A stretch of 63,203 bases of DNA. It comes from a virus. Each line of letters opens with the position of its first letter. Within the stretch, counting starts at the first letter, position 1. The stretch is from positions 1 to 63,203 of IMG/VR virus record IMGVR_UViG_3300025889_000117; one strand, written 5' to 3'. The translations under genes and the position numbers were made by a program. The notes below the pieces were generated by a model that was not told the origin of the DNA, ran no database searches, and saw nothing but the letters and a program-made list of their open reading frames with translations. Shown piece by piece: positions 41,933-52,433 of this stretch.

Positions 41933-42572
41933 TTATTATTTCGATCTCCTTTATTATATTTAAGATTTCTAAGTCACTTATCACAGCTATATCATCATCA
42001 TTATAACGCTTATAAACTCTTAATCTGTCTCTAATTTCAGATAATAATACTACCCCGACTCTATTTTGCTCTTCTAACTTTACCCAAGTTTTGACGGTTA
42101 TCGGGGTATAATTATGCTCAGAAACTATTGTTTTTAAATTTAATGTATTTGAAATAATGTTTTTAATACTTGATAAAACATTTAAATTTTCTATTTTTTC
42201 ATCATTTATATTATAATTAATTGATAATTTATTATTATCGTTTTGTTTAATTTCACTTATAACATTAATGTCATCTTTATTAACATAATCAAATTTATTT
42301 AACACTAATATAGAGAATTTTTTATTTGTTTTTTTATTACATATTATATTTAATCCTACATTTATATCAAAATCAAATTCCTTTTCTTCATAAGGTTTTA
42401 TTTTTACATTTTTCCATTTTGATTTTGGTTGAGAAAATACAGGGTTATAAACTCCGGGAGTTGTTGTAAGAAATCCATTTATAATATCAAGTATTTCTTC
42501 TACAGTGCCAATACCGTATTTTTTAAAGAAAGTAAATAATCCACTTACGTTAGGAATTATATTAAATGGCAT
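41919..42572 (-). CDS. beta-rich hypothetical virion protein
   Basis: The protein has 217 residues. A hydrophobic helical N-terminus (MPFNIIPNVSGLFTFFKKYGIGTVEEILDIING) precedes strands. It lies 2 bp from the spike gene and may be its chaperone or tail component. No family is recognised. Confidence 0.6.
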   Translation of the reverse strand: MPFNIIPNVSGLFTFFKKYGIGTVEEILDIINGFLTTTPGVYNPVFSQPKSKWKNVKIKPYEEKEFDFDINVGLNIICNKKTNKKFSILVLNKFDYVNKDDINVISEIKQNDNNKLSINYNINDEKIENLNVLSSIKNIISNTLNLKTIVSEHNYTPITVKTWVKLEEQNRVGVVLLSEIRDRLRVYKRYNDDDIAVISDLEILNIIKEIEIINGIK

Positions 42573-42573
42573 T

Positions 42574-44736
42574 TTACTTTGTCCTAATATACTGTCTTAC
42601 TTTTGTTATATCAAACGTTTGTGTACCTGAAGAATCTCTAGTTTCAAACTCAAATAATGTTGTACCACCAGTTTTACCGTTTTTATCATATATTTTTAAT
42701 AATCCCGGACTAACCCATTCTTGTTCATTAAACATTAATTCTTGTATTTCTTTAGCTCTTAATGATATTTCAGCATCAACTGTAAAGTCACCTTGATCTC
42801 TTACCCTTCCTAGAGTATTTTGAGCAATTACACAACCATCATCAATTACAACCCTAGATACATCAGTTCCTACATCTACTCCATATCCACCATTGTGAGT
42901 TATAATACAGTTTTCAATGTGAATGTTATCACAAGCACCTACACCAGTTGAAGTTATATCTATACCATCACCAATACTTTTATTGATTTTTGTATCTTTG
43001 ATTAACAAATCATCTGAATTGTCCACTTGGATTCCTGTTGCACAGCCTTCGAAAAAGCAAGAATAAAGCTCATTGTAGTTTCTTCCATTACTTCTAAAAC
43101 CTGCTCCTGTTACATTTGTAAAGATAAGACGCTTTAACATGAGATCACCACCACTATTGTGTTCTATTCCATTGAATGTACCAACTATATCTCTATGATC
43201 TATTTCAAAATCAGATATTTCACAATGGTGTGCTGAAACAGTAATTGCTACACCTGTTGTTGGTCTAAACTTTGTATGCGATCCAAGACCTCTAAGATGA
43301 ACCGAGTTTTTACTAATTACTACATTTTCTGTCATTGAAACGTGAGTTACGTTTGGATCTGGAATTCTAAGATAAACAATATCATCATTACCAGCAATTA
43401 TAAGATTATCATGAATACTCTGAAATGTAAATCTTGGTGTTAATTCCGTTAAACCATCATTTAAATCATTACCATAAAGTGGATCCCAGTAATACACATT
43501 ACCTGCACCACCGTTTTCACTCAAGGTTTCTACGGATTGTGCAACGTTCAAAATATCTTGCTTGATGTTAAGTTCTGCATCTATTGTATTTGTACCATTA
43601 TCAAGCAATCTACCAAGTCCATTTTCTCTAATGTTGTTATCATTGTGAATCATGAACTCGTTTACCAGTGTTCCAACTTTAATTTGATAACCAGCATTTG
43701 AGTGAATGATACAATTTCTTAAAATGTTCTTATCAGAAGCAGATAAAGAGGTAGCTGTAAGTTCTATACCATTATTTCCACAATCAACGATTGCACATTT
43801 TTCAATTTCATTAAAGAATGAATCGTTCATTAGAATACCATCATTTGTTCCTACACCTATTTTACAGTTGAAAATTTTATTTGAGTTATTATTACTTAAT
43901 TTAATCCCATTATCTGTAAAAGCAATAACTGTTAGATTTGCAAGATAAGTTCTATCTCCAGTAACTAATACGTTATCATTTGTACCTGAACCTGCACCTT
44001 GTATTTGCATATTATTTAATTCACAGTTTGAACCAGTGATTTCTATTGTTGGTTTTGTATTATCTGTCGGAGATAAAATCATATTTCTACCAGTAGATCT
44101 TAAATGAATATTATTTTTAGAAATAAGTAAACTTTCAGTAACGGTGTAAGTACCAACAACATCAGGAGTAGCTAATACAATAAGATCATCTCCACCATTT
44201 GTACATAAATCATGTGCTTTTGTAAAAGTTTTAACAGCGTTTTCTTTTGATTTTCCGTTATTTGCATTATTTCCCGAAAATGGATTCCAGTAATATGTAG
44301 TACCAATAGCTGTTGATTCATTCTGAAATTCAACTTTATAATCCAAGTTTTCAAGTGTTTGAGCATTTGCTAATGATGATACTGTAGATTCTGCAAGTAA
44401 CCATGTTACATTAACAGGTGTCCCTAACGGAAATCCACTTGTTGCAGCTAAAACACCTTTTGAAAATCTAACTTTATGTTGCGATCCTTGATCTTCTACC
44501 CATATAGTCCATCCATCTTGCATGATCATAACAACACCAGTTCTATCTCCCAATGGTAATAGATCAAATCCTGACCATTTAAAAACTGCATTTAAGTCTA
44601 TATGAGGTGAATATTGTAATTCTTCCTTAATGTAAGAACCTAATTCCTGTATTGAATATTCAGTTTCAGTTCCCGGTGAAACACCTAGATAAATACGCTT
44701 TTGTGGTTCATCAAGACGTATGATACCTTTTGCCAT
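42574..44736 (-). CDS. parallel beta-helix tail-spike protein with duplicated domain
   Basis: The protein has 720 residues. A roughly 130-residue attachment domain is followed by two related modules beginning YYWNPFSGNNANNG (about 145) and YYWDPLYGNDLNDG (about 420). Each has the LXN/NXL/N rungs of a right-handed beta-helix (NNIHLRSTG, NCELNNMQIQGAG; NSVHLRGLG, HCEISDFEIDHR). Such spikes bind or cut surface polysaccharide. No catalytic residue can be fixed by reading. Confidence 0.8.
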   Translation of the reverse strand: MAKGIIRLDEPQKRIYLGVSPGTETEYSIQELGSYIKEELQYSPHIDLNAVFKWSGFDLLPLGDRTGVVMIMQDGWTIWVEDQGSQHKVRFSKGVLAATSGFPLGTPVNVTWLLAESTVSSLANAQTLENLDYKVEFQNESTAIGTTYYWNPFSGNNANNGKSKENAVKTFTKAHDLCTNGGDDLIVLATPDVVGTYTVTESLLISKNNIHLRSTGRNMILSPTDNTKPTIEITGSNCELNNMQIQGAGSGTNDNVLVTGDRTYLANLTVIAFTDNGIKLSNNNSNKIFNCKIGVGTNDGILMNDSFFNEIEKCAIVDCGNNGIELTATSLSASDKNILRNCIIHSNAGYQIKVGTLVNEFMIHNDNNIRENGLGRLLDNGTNTIDAELNIKQDILNVAQSVETLSENGGAGNVYYWDPLYGNDLNDGLTELTPRFTFQSIHDNLIIAGNDDIVYLRIPDPNVTHVSMTENVVISKNSVHLRGLGSHTKFRPTTGVAITVSAHHCEISDFEIDHRDIVGTFNGIEHNSGGDLMLKRLIFTNVTGAGFRSNGRNYNELYSCFFEGCATGIQVDNSDDLLIKDTKINKSIGDGIDITSTGVGACDNIHIENCIITHNGGYGVDVGTDVSRVVIDDGCVIAQNTLGRVRDQGDFTVDAEISLRAKEIQELMFNEQEWVSPGLLKIYDKNGKTGGTTLFEFETRDSSGTQTFDITKVRQYIRTK

Positions 44737-44768
44737 GATAAAGATATAAATAGCTTATATAAAAATAT

Positions 44769-47549
44769 CTATGTCGGTGAATATATACTATCTGCCTGTC
44801 TAACCGCACCGACAGATATACCTGCACTTGTTATTGTACCTGTAGTGTCAAAATCTACAATAGATGTGTTTCTTACTCTAATAACCACATTTCTATTTGA
44901 TACGAATGTTAATACTTCTGATTCTGAAGTTGCATTTGCCACCCTATCAATATATGGTATATAACCTGTATCTGATCCCGAAGCATATGATATTGCTAAT
45001 ACATTGGAATCCCAAGTATCACCTGCTTCCCATGTATTATCTGTTCCACCTTCTAATGTTGTAGTTATAACAAGATCGGTATCAATTTCTTTAATCCATG
45101 CGTATGATCCATCTGTTGTATTTCTTATAACATCTCCAACTTCTAAAGTGCCTAAATGAATACCTGTATCATTAAGTTGAATTGAAGTTCCAGCTGAAGT
45201 TGCTGTTCCAGTATCACCTGTTGCAAGTGTTACAGTTGTACCTGTATAAGATGTTCCTCTATATCTTAATTCTTTGTTTTCAGGAGATGTACTAGTAATA
45301 TCAACTAACTTAACTACAATATTATCTCCACTTCCAGTAGGTGTATCATTTGGTAATGAGGCATTAAATATAATGGAAGTGTTACCTGCTGTATTTCCAG
45401 CACCTAATGTAAATTGAGATTTATCTTCTTGACCAGTACCATCATCTAATACCACTTCAACGTGATCACCTGATATTAAGTTAGTTAGTGATACAGATAT
45501 ACTTGCAAATGGTGCATTTTTAGATCCATCTGTTGCAGTTAAAGTATAATTGTTAGCATCTCCGCTTGCTATATTAATTAAAGCCCAGCCTTGACCTGTT
45601 GTAATAGCAGCTCCCGGTTTTACGGCAATACGAGAATCTGCTGATTGATCTGTTGGATTGTTTGCAGGGGTATCTTCATCAGTAAATGCTCTAAAAAATT
45701 CTTCACCTTGTATTGCTTGTAGAATTAAAGTACCTGCACCTAATTCTTGTTTCATCATATTAAGTTCTCTATCTTGATCAGGATCAGAGTTTCTAGAATT
45801 TGGATCTGTGTTTCCAGCTGTAGCTCTAGCTTGTTGGAAATATTTTATATAATGAAATACTTCTGTTGCTGTTCTGTTATTACAGTTTATAAGACCATAA
45901 TAACTTTTTGCTGATTGTAATGGAAGTGTATATTGTAAAGTTGACACTCTTGTTGATGCTGAAACTGTAGTTGTATCTGCTGAATCATCATCATCAATAG
46001 AGTTAGTAGGATCAAATGCTGTGGTGTTATTTAAAGATACAATTATAGATGTTCCATCTGGAATCTCTAATATAGTTCCTTTTGCACCTGAAGTTTGCTG
46101 AGTAATGTTATCACCGATTGCGAATGAGGTACTAGAACCTACTGTAAGATCAAATGCCGCTAGTTTAATTTGAATATCATCTAAGTCAAATGCTAATCTA
46201 CTATAAGAAGTAGTTACAAAATCTGCTGTAACATCTACACCTGTACCTGTGATATTATCGTTATCTGAAAAATCGGTATAATAAGTAGAATCTGCTTTTA
46301 GATCATGATTTGATTCACAAATTAAATAGGCTTGACCTGTACCTGTTTCAGTTAATGTTAAATGTCCTACTAGATATGCTTTTGCACCTGAAGTACCACC
46401 TGTGAGTATATTACCATAATCTACTTCATCTGCTTGTGATGTTTCTGCATCAATAGTGATTAATTGTCCACCAACTGTTCCTCTAGTTGTTCCAGTTCCA
46501 CCCCCACTAAAAGTAACGGCAGTGTCGTTTGTAGGATAAGATGTTAATCCTCTTAACTGAACTACTCCATTTGTAGAGTTTGCACCTTCAATAAATGAAA
46601 CTACTTCTGCTGAATCTGCTGTTCCCCAAGTCATTTCTTCACCTGCGATTGGATCTGTTGTATTTCTACCATCAATGGCTAACCATACTTCACCAATAGT
46701 ATCTTCAGTATCGTTTGATTGTGCGATTGGTACAGAAATTCTACCACCTGCTGAAATATCAATAGCGAAATCTGCGAATTTGAAAAGTCCTTGACGACCG
46801 TAAACTCTAATTTCACCTACTGGATTACCTAATGTGGTTCCGGAATCTTTAATTCTAATTAATACGTCTAATGCACCTCTGTCTGAGTTAAGTAAAGTTG
46901 GATCTGGATCATCATTCCATCCTTCATTACGTCTAGCATTACCGCCAAAATCACCAGTTGTTAAGTCACTTGTATATACATACATGAGTGGTTGTTGACC
47001 AGTTGAGCTTAAATCACCGATTGTGTTAATGTTAGTCCAAAGATCTTGTGTATCATCTACTGAGGCATTACTTGCATCTGAAGTACCTGCACCTGTACCA
47101 GTAGTAATAGCCATAGTTGAAGCAGCTGCGACAGAAGTTACAGTGCCGTTAGTTCTAACCCACCATACTTTTCTTGTATTGTCAAAATCTACTAATTGAC
47201 CAATACCAACGGCATCATCTGTGACTGTTTTTCCTATATCTGATTCAATAACGTTAGTATAACCTGCTGTTTGAAGTGTGATTTTTTCAATTTCATTTGT
47301 TCCATAATTAGCAGTAATAGAGCCATTTTTTAATCTTCTAATTGAATCTGTTCTTAAATACCACCCATTTTTTAGTGTAAAATTAGTAGGAGTATTTGCT
47401 GTCCATGCAAAGTCATCATCAATGTTTGCTGATAATTTAAATTGTTCTTTAGAATATGAATATAATACAGATACGTCATATACAGTTGTGCCTGTAACAC
47501 TAATAATCTTATTAGTAAAATCTATAGTTGTATCTGAACTAATAGGCAT
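44769..47549 (-). CDS. large beta-rich virion protein
   Basis: The protein has 926 residues. The start MPISSDTTIDFTNKIISVTGTTVYDVSVLYSYSK matches a phage family of large tail proteins with 'ISVTGTTVYDV' and a following LYS-...-D-A-W segment. There are repeated strand modules (TGTGAG..., GTSYTGTTVTLATGDTGTATSAG). It is likely a baseplate or fibre protein. It is the largest ORF in the window. Confidence 0.7.
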   Translation of the reverse strand: MPISSDTTIDFTNKIISVTGTTVYDVSVLYSYSKEQFKLSANIDDDFAWTANTPTNFTLKNGWYLRTDSIRRLKNGSITANYGTNEIEKITLQTAGYTNVIESDIGKTVTDDAVGIGQLVDFDNTRKVWWVRTNGTVTSVAAASTMAITTGTGAGTSDASNASVDDTQDLWTNINTIGDLSSTGQQPLMYVYTSDLTTGDFGGNARRNEGWNDDPDPTLLNSDRGALDVLIRIKDSGTTLGNPVGEIRVYGRQGLFKFADFAIDISAGGRISVPIAQSNDTEDTIGEVWLAIDGRNTTDPIAGEEMTWGTADSAEVVSFIEGANSTNGVVQLRGLTSYPTNDTAVTFSGGGTGTTRGTVGGQLITIDAETSQADEVDYGNILTGGTSGAKAYLVGHLTLTETGTGQAYLICESNHDLKADSTYYTDFSDNDNITGTGVDVTADFVTTSYSRLAFDLDDIQIKLAAFDLTVGSSTSFAIGDNITQQTSGAKGTILEIPDGTSIIVSLNNTTAFDPTNSIDDDDSADTTTVSASTRVSTLQYTLPLQSAKSYYGLINCNNRTATEVFHYIKYFQQARATAGNTDPNSRNSDPDQDRELNMMKQELGAGTLILQAIQGEEFFRAFTDEDTPANNPTDQSADSRIAVKPGAAITTGQGWALINIASGDANNYTLTATDGSKNAPFASISVSLTNLISGDHVEVVLDDGTGQEDKSQFTLGAGNTAGNTSIIFNASLPNDTPTGSGDNIVVKLVDITSTSPENKELRYRGTSYTGTTVTLATGDTGTATSAGTSIQLNDTGIHLGTLEVGDVIRNTTDGSYAWIKEIDTDLVITTTLEGGTDNTWEAGDTWDSNVLAISYASGSDTGYIPYIDRVANATSESEVLTFVSNRNVVIRVRNTSIVDFDTTGTITSAGISVGAVRQADSIYSPT

Positions 47550-47574
47550 ATAAAAACCTTTGTGTTATTAGTAT

Positions 47575-47805
47575 TTAAATATTATCTGTGTCTTTTTCCA
47601 TGTGTTTTTTATAAATGTTATCCATATAATTTTCCATATCATCTTTTGACATTCCTATGTATTTTTTATTATCTTCAAATGTTGCATCCCAGATTTCTTG
47701 TTTTCTTTCTTGTGAAAAGTTTCTTAGTGGATATTTTTTTCTAATTGATCGTTTTAATGCTAATTCTGAACTAAAAACTAGAGGAATGTTCTCTTCACCG
47801 TTCAT
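47575..47805 (-). CDS. small hypothetical protein
   Basis: The protein has 76 residues, charged and helical (SIRKKYPLRNFSQERKQEIWDATFEDNKKY). It sits between two fibre genes. No family is recognised. Confidence 0.55.
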   Translation of the reverse strand: MNGEENIPLVFSSELALKRSIRKKYPLRNFSQERKQEIWDATFEDNKKYIGMSKDDMENYMDNIYKKHMEKDTDNI

Positions 47806-47835
47806 ATTTTATATGATTATAACTAGTTTATAAAC

Positions 47836-49497
47836 TTATGTTGGTGTATAAATATTATCATCTGTTAATGCAACAGTCTGAGTTAAACCTGTACTTGATG
47901 CAACTATGGCTGGAATTTTGACATTTATTTCATCTTCATCTCTTACTCTTATAAATACAGCACCAGTAAAAGAGGTTGTTCCACTTGCTATTCCTGAACC
48001 ATTTGTAACGGTGTTTAGTATTTCAGCATTATTGTCTTGCCTATGTATGCCAACTCTAGCACCCACCACAGGCGTAATAAAATCTTCCGCCTCAACTACC
48101 GTAACCTGAAGTGGTTGAGATGAAACTATAGTGATAGTACCGCCAAATCCACCATCACTTGTAGTTGGTGAGTCTGATCCATCAAGGACATTAACGGTTA
48201 ATAAACCAGTGGTATGATTATAACGTAAATCTGCTGTATTGTTAATAAATTTAATGTTTCTCAAATCTAATGTATTAGCACCATCAGTTTCCCATTCCAT
48301 AGCATGAACACAGTTCTGTATAATCATATCTCTAAATTCAGGATCAGTTGGGTTATCATTATGTATAACCGCACCTGTACCACTTGGAGCTGTACTGTTT
48401 GTAATGATACCATCTCTCCATTCTGATCCAGATCCTCTTATAAGAGATCTACAGTTTACTAATGTAACACTTACAGATTTAGCATTTGTTTGTGTCCATG
48501 TTATATCTCTAGCAGTATCAATAGTCATACCAAATAATTCTACAATGGCGTTTGTATTATCTGCTATAAAATCAAATCCAGCACCATCTGATTTTAAAAT
48601 ACCCCCTTGTGATCCTACTGAGTTTGGCGGTGTACCTGATTCTGCACCCCATCTTATTGTTTGTGTACCACTTGCATTTCCGGGAGCATTAATAAAAAAT
48701 CCACCATCATTCACTCTATGATTAGGAAAAATAACAGCTTCGTTTTGTGATGTTAAAGTTGCGGTTCCAGCAGCACTTCCAAGTGTAAGTGATCCGTTCA
48801 TTTGATATGCACCACCTAAATTAGAAATTACACCTAAATCAAATGCAGTTACATCTGCATATATTTCTGAAAATAAAGCACCACTTGTTGTTACAGTTCC
48901 ATCTACATTAATCATAGAAGTTCCATTTGTTATAGATGTTGCATCTAAGTGATTCATTTCATCTATAAATATAGTTTGAATGTTACCCATAATATCTGTT
49001 ATAACATCAAATTGAATTGCAAAATAATCAACAGCTGTCCAATCTATTGTTCCTGAAGTGCTATCAGGTGTGACACTAACATCTACAGTATAAGGTTGCC
49101 ATCCACCTGCATATACTTGACCGTTACTACCATCACCAGTTGCCACTTGCCATTCCACCCAATTACTTGCATCAGATCCTACTCTTAATGTTATTCCACC
49201 TGTAGTTGCAGTGTTGTTAAGTACAGAAGAAGTATTAGCCCAGAAAATGATCATACCAGCAGGGGTACCTGTATTATCAAAATCTATTGGTGTACTTCTA
49301 GTTATTTCCATTCCACCTCTAGCACCAGTAGCACCACCGTCTAATCTGCATGATATAGATCCAGATCCTACTCTAACAATATCTATCTGTGCTGTTAAAG
49401 AAGCTGCTGAACCAAGGGCTACCCATGTACCACCATTATCAGAAATGCCTTCCATATTGAAGGTTTCTGTCATATTATTAGTAACCGTTAATGCCAT
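47836..49497 (-). CDS. beta-rich tail-fibre/structural protein
   Basis: The protein has 553 residues: MALTVTNNMTETFNMEGISDNGGTWVALG, then a long succession of short strands with Thr/Gly/Asn-rich loops, typical of phage fibre proteins (DGGATGARGGMEITRS; LDGSDSPTTSDGGFGGTITIVSS). The C-terminal part (VVGARVGIHRQDNNAEILNTVTNGSGIASGTT) is like a repeat found in bacterial and phage Ig-like adhesins. Confidence 0.7.
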   Translation of the reverse strand: MALTVTNNMTETFNMEGISDNGGTWVALGSAASLTAQIDIVRVGSGSISCRLDGGATGARGGMEITRSTPIDFDNTGTPAGMIIFWANTSSVLNNTATTGGITLRVGSDASNWVEWQVATGDGSNGQVYAGGWQPYTVDVSVTPDSTSGTIDWTAVDYFAIQFDVITDIMGNIQTIFIDEMNHLDATSITNGTSMINVDGTVTTSGALFSEIYADVTAFDLGVISNLGGAYQMNGSLTLGSAAGTATLTSQNEAVIFPNHRVNDGGFFINAPGNASGTQTIRWGAESGTPPNSVGSQGGILKSDGAGFDFIADNTNAIVELFGMTIDTARDITWTQTNAKSVSVTLVNCRSLIRGSGSEWRDGIITNSTAPSGTGAVIHNDNPTDPEFRDMIIQNCVHAMEWETDGANTLDLRNIKFINNTADLRYNHTTGLLTVNVLDGSDSPTTSDGGFGGTITIVSSQPLQVTVVEAEDFITPVVGARVGIHRQDNNAEILNTVTNGSGIASGTTSFTGAVFIRVRDEDEINVKIPAIVASSTGLTQTVALTDDNIYTPT

Positions 49498-49911
49498 TTA
49501 TAAGAACCTACCCCAAATTGCAGATAAACATTCTACAGCCCATAAATCTTTTGCAGGTAATTTAACATTATAATCTGCATTGTTATAATCTAATCCATTA
49601 CTGTCACTTCCAAATATATAAACAACATTATTTGGTTCTTTATATTCTATAAAGTCAGTGTTTCCATTGGGAGTGAAATAGACTTGTTTACATTGGGGGT
49701 AATTTTTTTTAAGTAAATCTAAAGCCTCAGAAAATGAATCTACTCTATGACCTGTAATTGATTTTGTTTCTGTCCAATTAGGAACTATTCGTTGTTGATC
49801 TATCATTATATAAAAATCATATTTCATTTTATCTATAGTGTTTGTCCATGCAATAGGATCTCCCCAAATTGATAAATGTTCAGGTTCACTGAAAAATATT
49901 ACTCCTTTCAT
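49498..49911 (-). CDS. hypothetical protein, weakly SPOUT-like
   Basis: The protein has 137 residues. FDSFSEALDLLKK-type and NVVYIFGSDSNGLDYNNADYNVKLPAKDLWAVECLSAIW resemble the C-terminal knot region of SPOUT RNA methyltransferases (FGxExxGL...VxIP...). The similarity is weak and partial, so the call is only a possibility. It abuts the fibre gene. Confidence 0.45.
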   Translation of the reverse strand: MKGVIFFSEPEHLSIWGDPIAWTNTIDKMKYDFYIMIDQQRIVPNWTETKSITGHRVDSFSEALDLLKKNYPQCKQVYFTPNGNTDFIEYKEPNNVVYIFGSDSNGLDYNNADYNVKLPAKDLWAVECLSAIWGRFL

Positions 49912-49914
49912 TTA

Positions 49915-50265
49915 CTACACCTTACTTATGTATAATGTACCCGTTACTTTAATATCTAACTCAATAGCACTTAATTCTTTTTTACCTTTGATCTCAACCA
50001 TTTCACTAAAATCTTTGTTTAATTTTATATAACAACTTATTTCACATGATTCATTTGGTAGTAATTCAGTTCTAATACCAGTTATCTTTTTACAATAATT
50101 AACCTTTGTTTTATTACCATCTTCTTTGATAGTTTGAGCATTTATGCTTAGATTTCTTATAACATGGCGATTTTCATTAGTTAATTTATATTTTATAATT
50201 TTTTCTATATCTTCAAAACAATCTACATCATCAGTTATTTTCTCAATTTTGAGAGGTATTTTCAT
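49915..50265 (-). CDS. small beta-sandwich hypothetical protein
   Basis: The protein has 116 residues with alternating strands (HVIRNLSINAQTI, CEISCYIKLNKDF, LDIKVTGTLYISKV). It overlaps the portal by 4 bp. A minor virion role is possible. Confidence 0.55.
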   Translation of the reverse strand: MKIPLKIEKITDDVDCFEDIEKIIKYKLTNENRHVIRNLSINAQTIKEDGNKTKVNYCKKITGIRTELLPNESCEISCYIKLNKDFSEMVEIKGKKELSAIELDIKVTGTLYISKV

Positions 50266-52229
50266 TCTTCCACCTCAATTTTTGTATCGGGTTTTCCATC
50301 TCTTTTTATAATATATGTTTTCTTTTGTTCTGCTATAGGTGTTTCTTTTTCTATTCTTTTTAAAAATTGATCCCATTCTTCTTCATTCATACCTGAAGAT
50401 TTATTACTTAAAGGACTACTACCGCTACCTCTAGGATCACCAAATCCAACTCCACCTTTATCACTAGGTCTTGAAACTTGAGGTTCACCATCAAATTTGG
50501 CTTGACTTTCTTTTGCTGGTTTTGGTGATTTTACTTTGTTTGGATCACCACTATTTGCACCTTCACCCGGACTATCTTTTGCTGCACCACCCATCATCAT
50601 TTGTGCCTCTTTATCAGGATTAGGATATTGTGATATTTTTAATTCATTTTCACCATCAAATGCAACATCAAATCCCATGCTATATAATTTAACAGCGTTG
50701 TCGATTTTTTGACCTTTGATTTGTTCTTCTCTTAACTCATCAATTTCTTCACTAGTGACTAATTGTATTCTCCAATCATATATATCTATAATTTTTGCTA
50801 TTTTATCAAAGAAATTTTCATTAAGGAATCTTTGAAACCATTTAATAGTTCTATTTGTAAGTGTTACTTGAAGTGCCTCATTACCTAATCCAGCTTTAGC
50901 CTGTTCACCATAAAATAATGGTTGAACACCATATACGGTAGATATAATCTGTCTCTGTTCTTTTCTTAATTCTGTTAACTCTAATTCTTTAAAGTTTGGA
51001 GTAAGATCTATGTATTCTAATGCTGAACTTACATTATCTGTATTAAGTAAAATTGGTCTTGGTAAATATGGATCTTGTCTAGCACCTTGTCTTTGTTTTT
51101 CCATAAATGAAGCTACTGATTCACCGTTTCTACTACCCATAACAAGTAAAGATTTTGGTGGTCTTTCTTTATCAAAATATTTCCACATATATTCATCTTG
51201 GAACATTAAAGACATGATTTTTTTCCATACTGATTGAATTGGTGAGTTACCGTATAATTGATCTGGATAATATTTTCCCGGAATCCATATTATTTCTTCT
51301 TTGGCATAAAACATTTTTTTAGGGTTGTTTGCTGGAACACCATAAGGTACACTATTGGTTTCTAAGAAAGCATTAAAACATTCACAGCCACATTGATTAC
51401 ATTTTGGTGATTCTTGTATATCTTCCCTATGTCCGTAATTTGGACAGATATATCTAGGCTTTCCATCTGAACCTATTCCTAACTGATTTTCTTCGTTTGC
51501 AATAACACTACAAAGCAAAGGTGATATTCTTATAATTTCATCTATTTTTGATTCCTTTGAATCTCTTACAGCTCTTTTCGTAGCACCTGTAATTGGATCA
51601 GGTTGATCTAATTGTTCTATTTTCCATTTTCTTGATATAAGAATATAACAATTATCAACTATATCTAGATCTCTTTCTGCCTGTCTTGCAACAATTTTAA
51701 GAGATTGTTCGTTATTATTTACAGGGTTATCAATAATTGATTGAAGTATTTGTCTATTTTTTGGATCAGGTTTACCCCATTTTCTAGGATTTTCATTACC
51801 ACATGAAGTACATCTTAATTTTTTATCTTTATTACCTAATTCAGAAATCTTAATAAATTCTTTAAGTGGTTCTTGTTCGTATTCTTTTAAACATACTAAA
51901 CATTTATGCTCAAATCTAGGAATTATTTCTATTCCGTTTCTAAACATTTCTCTTTGGATTGTTTCAATAACTGCCCTCAAATCACCAACATAATCTGCTA
52001 ATTCATATAATCTATTTGGTGCGACACGCCACATTGGGATTTTTGATCCGCTAGGTGTGTCCATATATGGATATGGGTTACTGGCTCTACTTTGTGATTG
52101 AACAAAGGTATCATTAAAGTCTTTCAACATATCATAGTGACTTTGAGTTACTCTCTCATAGTCTCCTTTATCTACCAAACGATAGTTTCTAGGATCTACT
52201 GTGTCCCTAATCCTGTCGATTACTCCCAT
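50262..52229 (-). CDS. portal protein with zinc-ribbon insertions
   Basis: The protein has 655 residues. Core portal features: WRVAPNRLYELADYVGDLRAVIETIQREMFRNGIEIIP, FYAKEEIIWIPGKYYPDQLYGNSPIQSVWKKI and LRKEQRQIISTVYGVQPLFYGE. Two cysteine groups are unusual: HKCLVCLKEYEQ...LRCTSCG (about 108-143) and YICPNYGHREDIQESPKCNQCGCEC (about 260-283). A disordered Pro/Gly/Ser-rich C-terminus follows. It forms the dodecameric DNA entry channel. Confidence 0.85.
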   Translation of the reverse strand: MGVIDRIRDTVDPRNYRLVDKGDYERVTQSHYDMLKDFNDTFVQSQSRASNPYPYMDTPSGSKIPMWRVAPNRLYELADYVGDLRAVIETIQREMFRNGIEIIPRFEHKCLVCLKEYEQEPLKEFIKISELGNKDKKLRCTSCGNENPRKWGKPDPKNRQILQSIIDNPVNNNEQSLKIVARQAERDLDIVDNCYILISRKWKIEQLDQPDPITGATKRAVRDSKESKIDEIIRISPLLCSVIANEENQLGIGSDGKPRYICPNYGHREDIQESPKCNQCGCECFNAFLETNSVPYGVPANNPKKMFYAKEEIIWIPGKYYPDQLYGNSPIQSVWKKIMSLMFQDEYMWKYFDKERPPKSLLVMGSRNGESVASFMEKQRQGARQDPYLPRPILLNTDNVSSALEYIDLTPNFKELELTELRKEQRQIISTVYGVQPLFYGEQAKAGLGNEALQVTLTNRTIKWFQRFLNENFFDKIAKIIDIYDWRIQLVTSEEIDELREEQIKGQKIDNAVKLYSMGFDVAFDGENELKISQYPNPDKEAQMMMGGAAKDSPGEGANSGDPNKVKSPKPAKESQAKFDGEPQVSRPSDKGGVGFGDPRGSGSSPLSNKSSGMNEEEWDQFLKRIEKETPIAEQKKTYIIKRDGKPDTKIEVEE

Positions 52230-52263
52230 ATTATACCAAATACTGTGATATTATATAAGTTTT

Positions 52264-52365
52264 CTAAACATATTCTTCTTCACAGTTACTACATTCAAAG
52301 ACTTGTTTGCCTTCATAGAAGTATGGTGTTTTAATCAATGTTTTTTTACATAGTTCGCATTTCAT
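52264..52365 (-). CDS. 33-residue zinc-ribbon protein
   Basis: A small ORF with CELC and CSNC pairs (MKCELCKKTLIKTPYFYEGK then ECSNCEEEYV). Start coupled by TAATG to the next small ORF. No longer gene is possible in this gap. Confidence 0.6.
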   Translation of the reverse strand: MKCELCKKTLIKTPYFYEGKQVFECSNCEEEYV

Positions 52366-52433
52366 TAATTGTCTAAATCTGTTTCTTTATATATACGTTC
52401 ACATTCACGACAATTATGCCATTTTTTTGTCAT
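52365..52433 (-). CDS. 22-residue CxxC peptide
   Basis: A very short ORF (MTKKWHNCRECERIYKETDL) with one CxxC, overlapping its neighbours at both ends. Alone it could not fold a zinc ribbon, so it may be a fragment or a partner peptide. Confidence 0.35.
   Translation of the reverse strand: MTKKWHNCRECERIYKETDLDN

Noticed and set aside
49498-49911. SPOUT methyltransferase as a firm call
   Set aside because: Only one partial motif resembles the family; kept as a weak possibility in the feature entry.
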